This document shows positions 58,606 through 64,000 of a stretch of 64,000 bases of DNA, piece after piece. Both the position numbers and the translations under genes were made by a program. The stretch's first letter is position 1. Every line of letters begins with the position of its first letter. The stretch is taken from NCBI RefSeq assembly GCF_023100725.1, contig NZ_CP095501.1:1-64000 (forward strand), read 5' to 3'. This DNA comes from Arthrobacter antioxidans. Lineage in GTDB: Bacteria; Actinomycetota; Actinomycetes; Actinomycetales; Micrococcaceae. The notes under the pieces were generated by a model. That model was not told the DNA's origin. It did not search any database and saw only the letters and a list, made by a program, of their open reading frames with translations.

Positions 58606-58629
58606 ATCAGGGTCAAAGGACCCTGATCA
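58606..58629. repeat. Inverted repeat related to the GTCAAAGGA element
   Basis: Arms ATCAGGGTC and GACCCTGAT flank AAAG. The sequence GTCAAAGGA at 58612-58620 matches the left half of palindrome copies A and B. A second GTCAAAGGA stands at 58585-58593, 27 bases away in the same direction. Confidence 0.55.
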
Positions 58630-58825
58630 GGAGAGTGGTTTTCAGCCACGGCTAGGCCAGTGCGTTCCTGTTCAACTACTGTCCTCCCTGGCGGGCGCTT
58701 GCCTGGCATCTCGGGACTTTGTACCCTACCGGCCCGAACCATCACCGGTTCCGATAGAGCATGACTCAAGGTGCCCGCTATTCAGGCGTGGCCAACTCTG
58801 GGACCTAGACAGAAAGACTCACAAT

Positions 58826-59077
58826 ATGACCTGCATCAGTGTTCTGTGGCCCACTCTCGACTCCAACGTGCAGCAGTGGCTCCTGCAGAACCCCGGTGCG
58901 ATGGTCCTGCCCCGCACTTACGTCAACCGGGTCGAAGCTGGCATGGGCGAGTGCCTTTCCCTGAACGAGCATGGAGAGCACTGGTTGTCCCCGGAGGAAA
59001 TACGCTTTTTGAAGATGAAGAGATCCGAAGCCACGAGCGCCGATGGGCCCCTTCTGGCACCCTCCGTCCACACCTAA
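58826..59077 (+). CDS. Small hypothetical protein
   Basis: An 83-residue frame starting MTCISVLWPTLDSNVQQWLL, then NPGAMVLPRTYVNRVEAGMG and HGEHWLSPEEIRFLKMKRSE. The first 65 residues look like a compact domain; the tail may be incidental. A weak AGAAAGA element precedes ATG 58826. No family is recognised. Confidence 0.5.
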   Translation: MTCISVLWPTLDSNVQQWLLQNPGAMVLPRTYVNRVEAGMGECLSLNEHGEHWLSPEEIRFLKMKRSEATSADGPLLAPSVHT

Positions 59078-59445
59078 GCCGGACCGGGTCCACCTCTTCC
59101 ACCGGAAGGCCCTCTCCACCTGGTGAAGATTTTTTCGAGCGCTTCGGTAATCATCGAAATGTGATAAATACGGCGCGGTCACAAATTCCGGTGTATTGGA
59201 GAGTTGGGCGGAAAGTTCCGGATTAACGTGCGTCGCATTATTGCGCGACCGCGAACAAGTCCGAATCTGGAGGCCTTTCACGGCGGGAGAATCGGTGAGT
59301 CCACGTCAGCCTCGCGCCCGTGCTGTACAAGCACCCATACTGGCTGTCCTCCAGAGCTGGTTCCACACGATGCTGTGCTGACGATTTTTCGTCATGGATC
59401 ACGACTTGCATGTGCGTATCCCTATAGAAACTGATGGAGCGGTCC
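59078..59445. other. Non-coding stretch
   Basis: About 368 bases of relatively AT-rich sequence between a small gene and the GAF-ANTAR gene. I see no gene and no clear terminator. Confidence 0.5.
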
Positions 59446-60204
59446 CTAGCGTGCGGTGTTCTCGTTGGGGAGTTCGCCGCTGGTGATGAGGTAGTCGGCG
59501 ACATCCCGGAGCTTCAGGTGGGTGCGCTGGCTGGCCATGGACAGCACGATGAACGCCTGCTCGCCGGTGATCTTGTGGCGTTCCATGAGAACGCCTTTGG
59601 CCTGGCCGATGGCATCCCTGGAGTCCACCGCCGCGTGGAGTTGCCGGCTCTTCTCGGCCTCGGCGAACGCCACGGCAGCATGGGAGGCGACCAGCAGACC
59701 GATGTTCTCCGACTCGTCCGTGAACGCGTTCGCCTCGTACGAATAGAGATTCAGGGCGCCCAGGTCATCGCCTTCGACCCACAACTGGATGGACAGCATC
59801 CCCTTGGCGCCCGCCTCGGTGGCCCGCTGCGCGAAGAGCGGCCACCGCGTCTCGAGCGCCATATCCGGCACCCGGACCGTCCGGTGCTCGTACGCCGCTT
59901 CCATGCACGGGCCCTCACCGGTCTCCATCTGCAACGCATCGATCCGCACGGGCAGATCCCCCGACGGGGCACGGCATCCGATGGCTCTTCGCCCCAACAC
60001 GATACTGACGGACCCTTCGTCGACACCGGGGATCAGTTCGAGGGCCGCGTGGACGAACCCGCCAAGGATCGCGTCCGAATCCGGTTCCTGCTGCAATCCT
60101 CTGGCCAGCTCCGCCAGCTCCGTAGCGAGATCACGTTCCCGCTCATTACCGCCGTACTGTGACGACGGCATACCCCTATTCACCTCAATATTTTCGGTCA
60201 TCAT
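59446..60204 (-). CDS. GAF and ANTAR domain RNA-binding regulator
   Basis: A 252-residue soluble regulator. The GAF domain (about residues 25-175) has AALELIPGVDEGSVSIVLGR near 53 and GEGPCMEAAYEHRTVRVPDM near 97. The C-terminal ANTAR domain (about 180-240) has RDAIGQAKGVLMERHKITGE and AFIVLSMASQRTHLKLRDVA, with the conserved Ala/Ser positions. ANTAR proteins act as antiterminators by binding paired RNA hairpins. No kinase partner is adjacent. GGAAAG lies 5 bases before ATG 60204; ATG 60201 and GTG 60210 are alternatives. Confidence 0.93.
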   Translation of the reverse strand: MMTENIEVNRGMPSSQYGGNERERDLATELAELARGLQQEPDSDAILGGFVHAALELIPGVDEGSVSIVLGRRAIGCRAPSGDLPVRIDALQMETGEGPCMEAAYEHRTVRVPDMALETRWPLFAQRATEAGAKGMLSIQLWVEGDDLGALNLYSYEANAFTDESENIGLLVASHAAVAFAEAEKSRQLHAAVDSRDAIGQAKGVLMERHKITGEQAFIVLSMASQRTHLKLRDVADYLITSGELPNENTAR

Positions 60205-60760
60205 GCACACTTTCCAGCAATGAGACCACGATGGGTACGGGCGGCGCTGCGCTCGAGGTAGTGCTCGTCATTGCACACCGAGGCCCGCGGGAATATTCAT
60301 CAGCCGATCACTCCACTGTACGACTTCTTGCCCCGTTCCCACTGGCCGTTGCCCGCGTGAACCGACCGCCACCCTGTGCCCTGTTCTGGGCGCTGCGGTC
60401 GAAGGTTGCTTCCACGCGGAATCCGCTCTTGACTGGGAGGAGTCCTCGGGTCGAGCAAACGGCACCGGGGGCGACGGGAGTGCAGGGCCCACCGCCCTGC
60501 ACTCCCGTTCATACGTATCAGAGCTCAGCCAGGGTCCTCACGCGCGAAAATGCGAGGCTTGAACCCCTGGCATGAGCGCGACGCTACTGGTGAATGTTGC
60601 GGATAATGCTCGCTGAGCTGCTTTCAGCTGTTCAGGCCGATCGGAACATGCAACACCACAGATGGACGAGGTCTGTTCTCATCAACGTCAAAGCAGATTC
60701 GCTGTTTAGTTCGCCGGGACTGTCCGATACACGCTGTGGGGGGTTTAGCGAAGGGCGAGG
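60205..60760. other. Non-coding stretch between regulator and sortase
   Basis: About 556 bases. A large hairpin at 60474-60508 is the only clear element. Short open frames show no protein-like sequence. Confidence 0.55.
60474..60508. terminator. Strong hairpin, possible terminator
   Basis: A perfect 15-bp stem, ACGGGAGTGCAGGGC with GCCCTGCACTCCCGT, has a 5-base loop. There is no T run and no adjacent gene end, so it may be an orphan terminator or another RNA structure. The sortase gene on the minus strand ends about 250 bases away and would be read toward it. Confidence 0.5.
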
Positions 60761-61472
60761 TCAGGGGGTGAGGGTGGCGTAGACGACGTAGTTGTCGTCG
60801 AAGTCGCCGGTTTCGGGGTCGTACCCGTCACAGGTAATGAGGCGTAGTTCCCATCCTGGGGTGTTGCCGTACACGGTCTGGGTGGGGAATTCATTCTTGG
60901 GGTATTGCTCGCCGCGGTCGAAGGTGAAGGTCGCGGTGCTGCCGTCTTCGCGCAGCACCTTGATGGTGTCGCCGGTGGTGAGGGATCGGAGGTCGGCGAA
61001 GATGCCGGGTCCACCGTTGGTGGCGTTGACGTGTCCGAGGAGGACGGCGGGTCCGCGTTCTCCGCGGGTGGGGGACTGGGTGTACCAGCTCGCTGGTGCG
61101 CCGGGCCCGTCCGGGGGGACTTCCAGGGACCCGTTGTCTCGTAGTCCCGTGCGGAGTAGGTCTGACTCGGCGCCGGTGGAGGGAATGGCGAACGACACGG
61201 GCGCTGAGGCTGGCAGGACTGCCGGTTGAGTTGGCGCGGATATCGTTCCCGGCCCTGGTGCGGAACTCGCTGGCGGGGTGACCGCAGGCGATGGGGCCGC
61301 AGTGGGCGGGCTGGCTGTTGATGACTGGGTGGGTGTCACCGAAGAGCTAGTGGTGGTGCTGGTGTCGCTGCCGGTGCTGGTTGGGGGGGGGTGAGCAGCC
61401 GGTGAGGAGTAACAGAGCGACCGCCGCAGATACCAGGTGGTGTCTGCGGCGGTCGCTGGGTGAGCTGATCAT
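60761..61472 (-). pseudogene. Class F sortase gene interrupted at a 9-C run
   Basis: From ATG 61472 the product begins MISSPSDRRRHHLVSAAVAL then LLLTGCS, a lipoprotein-type signal with Cys at residue 26. A run of nine C (61383-61391) follows and the frame then meets a stop. With eight C it would read on into a Thr/Ser/Pro linker and a sortase domain: PAVLLGHVNATNGGPGIFAD (catalytic His) and ELRLITCDGYDPETGDF (catalytic Cys), ending DDNYVVYATLTP. The repaired protein would have about 236 residues. The tract could be a sequencing error, a mutation or a phase-variable switch. It is likely paired with the CHRD protein upstream. Confidence 0.82.
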
Positions 61473-61564
61473 GTGGTGTCTTCCGTGGTCCGATCAGTTC
61501 CTACGGCTGGCACTGTAATGCCGTGCTGCTATCCGACACGGGGCGGATGGATGGTGCTGGTGGG

Positions 61565-62335
61565 TTATGCGTTGTTGCGGCGAACCATGTAGGTGCCACC
61601 GGCTGCTGCGGCCAGGACGAGGCCGCCACCGAGGGCGAGGACGCCGGCGTTGGAGCCGGTTTCCTGGGCAACGCCGGTGTCGGCGCCACCGTTAGGCATG
61701 GCACCCATCTGCTGTGCGGAGAGGACTCCACACAGTGCGGGCGAGGTCGCGCCGAGGGGAAGTGAGGGCTCCAGGTCGCTGGGAGCGTTGAAGGCCTCTT
61801 CGGTGGCGGTCACCGTGGCGGGGTCCAGACCGTGGACGACGACGACGGCGGTGCCGGCGGCGAGGGCTTCCTGGGTGGCCATGTCGAGCGTGATCTCGCG
61901 CTCGACGGTGTAGCTGCCACCCTGGCCGCCGAGGGCGAGGTTCAGGCCCTCAGCGGGGGTGGTGGCACCGGAGGTGGTGAGGGTGGTGAGGATGCCGCCG
62001 TAGGATGCGGCGCCGTCGGTGGTGCTGAGGATGCCGTCGCCGTTGGCGTCGTCAGCGACCGTGGGGCACTGGCCCTTTGCGCCGCCGTGGATGTGCTGGA
62101 CGTGGGGGTACGGGGCATCCATGAAGGTCTCGGCGAGACCGGAGACCTGCAGGTTGACCGTCGCCTTGTCGCCTACGACGTCGAGCGTGATCGAGCCGGA
62201 GCCGGTGGTGCCGCTGAGCTGGCCCAGGGTCGAGGAGTAGGTGCCGTCATGGGCGGCCATAGCGGGGGAGCCGGCCATAGCAACTGCGCTGATGGCGAGG
62301 GCCGGTACGGCGAGGAAACGCATTTTCTTGTTCAT
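61565..62335 (-). CDS. CHRD-domain surface protein with C-terminal anchor
   Basis: A 256-residue secreted protein. The signal peptide MNKKMRFLAVPALAISAVAM ends near AMA-AHD. The CHRD domain (about 30-185) contains HVQHIHGGAKGQCPTVADDA and GTAVVVVHGLDPATVTATEE, with histidines typical of the fold. The tail reads VAQETGSNAG, then a hydrophobic stretch (VLALGGGLVLAAAAGGTYMV) and RRNNA, the layout of a sortase sorting signal though without a strict LPxTG. It lies 92 bases upstream of the sortase gene on the same strand. The binding partner is unknown. Confidence 0.85.
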   Translation of the reverse strand: MNKKMRFLAVPALAISAVAMAGSPAMAAHDGTYSSTLGQLSGTTGSGSITLDVVGDKATVNLQVSGLAETFMDAPYPHVQHIHGGAKGQCPTVADDANGDGILSTTDGAASYGGILTTLTTSGATTPAEGLNLALGGQGGSYTVEREITLDMATQEALAAGTAVVVVHGLDPATVTATEEAFNAPSDLEPSLPLGATSPALCGVLSAQQMGAMPNGGADTGVAQETGSNAGVLALGGGLVLAAAAGGTYMVRRNNA

Positions 62336-63254
62336 AAGATCAATATCCTTCACTGTGCGATGAGAACGGGCCCGGATCCGGACGCGCACTGGGTGTGATT
62401 CGGAGCACTGCGCCGCACGGATTGGTTCCCCCAGAAAACTAATATCTGCCGGATCATTCCGGCGCGCCGTTGTGGCTTCCTCCTGCCCGCCCACCATGGG
62501 TACACGCGGATCACAGGAGGAAGCAGGCGTGCGCTGATTGTGACGGGTTTGACCTGCCACAGTGTGCTTACGCTGAAGGGGACTGACACGGTCAGTGCCC
62601 TCCGGGACGGGTGGTACCCCTGCCAGAGGGCTCACGGTTACCTCTTGAACCGCGAAACGTTAAATCCCTCGTAGCGGCCAGCTCGAACACGGGTGCAAAG
62701 AACTGGTCTAAGATACCCGTCAACCATCCACGAACTCCGCAGGCAGTCGACAGGAATAGAGGGCCGTCGTCAGAAGCGATAGTGCTGGACGGAGGGTCCG
62801 GTTCCGCGTTCGTGGCGGCGAGGACCACGTTCCCACTCGGAGGCCGGTTGTTGATCTTTGCGGGTGATTCACAGGTATGGGCTGTACAGTCGTAATACCT
62901 TCATGTGCGAGTGAGGATTGACCCGGTCCGCCGGGTCCGAGCGTCGACGAACGTTTAGGGACCTCCATCCCGGATGTTCGCCGGCGCTCCTTCATTTCCC
63001 CAAGTGGCACCCGAGGCACCTGCCTTCGCACACATGCGGATACCGCTCTCACGTCGACGATCCTCACACCGGCCGCTTCGGGACGATCGGGCTTCCGCTC
63101 CCCCACGGGACGCTCCTATAGCTGTCAATGGCTGGGAGAACGCGCCTTGGGTCGCTGTCCACACCCAATCGCGCTACGCGCCAACAATTACACCACCTTT
63201 CGAATAGCCCCAACGACTACCTCCAGCAAAGGGTCATTCGGGACTGCTGAAGGT
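62336..63254. other. Long non-coding stretch between CHRD gene and insertion sequence
   Basis: About 919 bases. Promoter elements for the CHRD gene should lie at the left end. None of the open frames here has protein-like composition. The right end must contain one terminus of the insertion sequence, near 63230-63254, but I cannot define the terminal repeat because the other end is outside the window. Confidence 0.55.
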
Positions 63255-64000
63255 TTAATTTCCAGTTGGGTGTTGCTGGTTTCTGACTGCTTTAGTGGCG
63301 GCTTGTCCTAGTATCTCGAACTCGATCGGGGTCAGTCTGCCGAGGGCTCGCTGGCGGCGTTTGCGGTGATAGGTCCGCTCGATCCAGGTCACGATCGCCA
63401 GTCTCAAGTCTTCCTTCGTGGCCCACCGCCGCCGGTCTAGAACGTTCTTCTGCAAAAGCGCGAAGAACGACTCCATCGCCGCGTTGTCTCCGCAGGCTCC
63501 GACCCGCCCCATCGACCCGGTCAGCCCGTTGCTCTTGAGCATCTGCACGAAGACCTTCGACCGGAATTGCGACCCGCGGTCGGAGTGCAGGATCGTGTCG
63601 ACCGGGCCGCGGAGCCGAATCGCGTTCCGCACCGCGGACACGGCCAGAGCCGAGGTCATCCGGTCATCCATCGAGTAGCCGACGATCCGCTTGGAATGCA
63701 CGTCCTTGATCGCGCAGAGGTAGAGCTTGCCGGTGTCGGTGCGGTGCTCGGTGATGTCCGTGAGCCACAGCTGGTTCGGCCGGTCGGCCCGGAACTGGCG
63801 CAGCACGAGGTCATCGTGCACGGGAGGGCCGGCTTTCCGGGTCAGTCCGCGTTTCTTGGCGTGCAGGGACCACAGGCGTTGCTGGGAGCAGATCCGCCAG
63901 ATGCGCCGTTCGGACGCTCTCACACCGTGGTCGGCGATCTCGTCGGCGACGAACCGGTATCCGAAGGTCGGGTCGTCGTGGTGGATGTCCAGGGCGAGGT
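63255..64000 (-). mobile_element. IS3-family transposase (OrfB), 5' end outside the window
   Basis: The minus-strand frame is open to the window edge and encodes the last 247 or so residues of an rve-type DDE transposase. It starts LALDIHHDDPTFGYRFVADE at the edge (HTH_21-like region). Catalytic residues are Asp in LWLTDITEHRT, Asp in ILHSDRGSQFRS and Glu in DNAAMESFFALLQ, the DD(35)E arrangement of IS3 elements. The C-terminus is GRLTPIEFEILG plus a short tail. The visible part has no frameshift. Orf A and the left inverted repeat lie beyond 64000. Confidence 0.93.

Noticed and set aside
58272..58769. 165-codon minus-strand frame (MSHALSEPVMV)
   Set aside because: Arg/Ser-rich shadow; a different frame of the same strand holds the protein-like fragment at 58369-58602.

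Overview
The window is a high-GC actinobacterial chromosome, most likely Arthrobacter or a close relative in the Micrococcaceae. It opens exactly on the dnaA start codon, so the record was probably rotated to the origin. The order dnaA-oriC-dnaN-gnd-recF-dciA-gyrB-gyrA-DUF3566-tRNA-Ile-tRNA-Ala-ppiase-rhomboid-crgA-pabA-pknB-pknA-pbpA-ftsW-pstP-fhaB-fhaA is the conserved oriC neighbourhood of Actinobacteria. All family names come from reading motifs and context; no database search was run.

Region 1 (1-26961) is core: replication initiation and topology, then a compact minus-strand cluster for envelope growth (two PASTA kinases, transpeptidase, SEDS protein, PP2C phosphatase, two FHA proteins) whose genes overlap by 4-8 bases or nearly touch. 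Four DnaA-box-like 9-mers lie about 14 kb from oriC, behind the rhomboid gene. Region 2 (27021-37094) holds an SOS mutasome cassette (imuA', imuB, dnaE2) behind a LexA palindrome placed between the -35 and -10 elements, then a gluconate module (gntP, gntK, gntR) with two identical-type palindromic operators.

Region 3 (37100-40650) is the first accessory patch: two small unknown proteins, an SOS-like palindrome, a helicase C-terminal relic, a frameshifted serine recombinase relic, a 12-G run and a glutaminase. Region 4 (40680-46997) is an Mrp-type Na+/H+ antiporter operon with subunits A and B fused.

Region 5 (47243-64000) is a mosaic of small, mostly unknown genes, two intact serine recombinases, gene relics (lipoprotein, trypsin-like protease, an unknown fragment), a secreted HNH-type nuclease toxin with a DUF1963-type immunity partner, a GAF-ANTAR regulator, a class F sortase gene interrupted at a 9-C run next to a CHRD surface protein, and an IS3-family transposase cut by the window edge. 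An 18-bp palindrome centred on GGATCC recurs three times in regions 3 and 5, between truncated genes and near recombinase genes. This repeat family and the toxin/immunity neighbourhood are the most interesting less-explained structures. Several genes in the window start 5-7 bases after a TANNNT box, which suggests leaderless transcripts.
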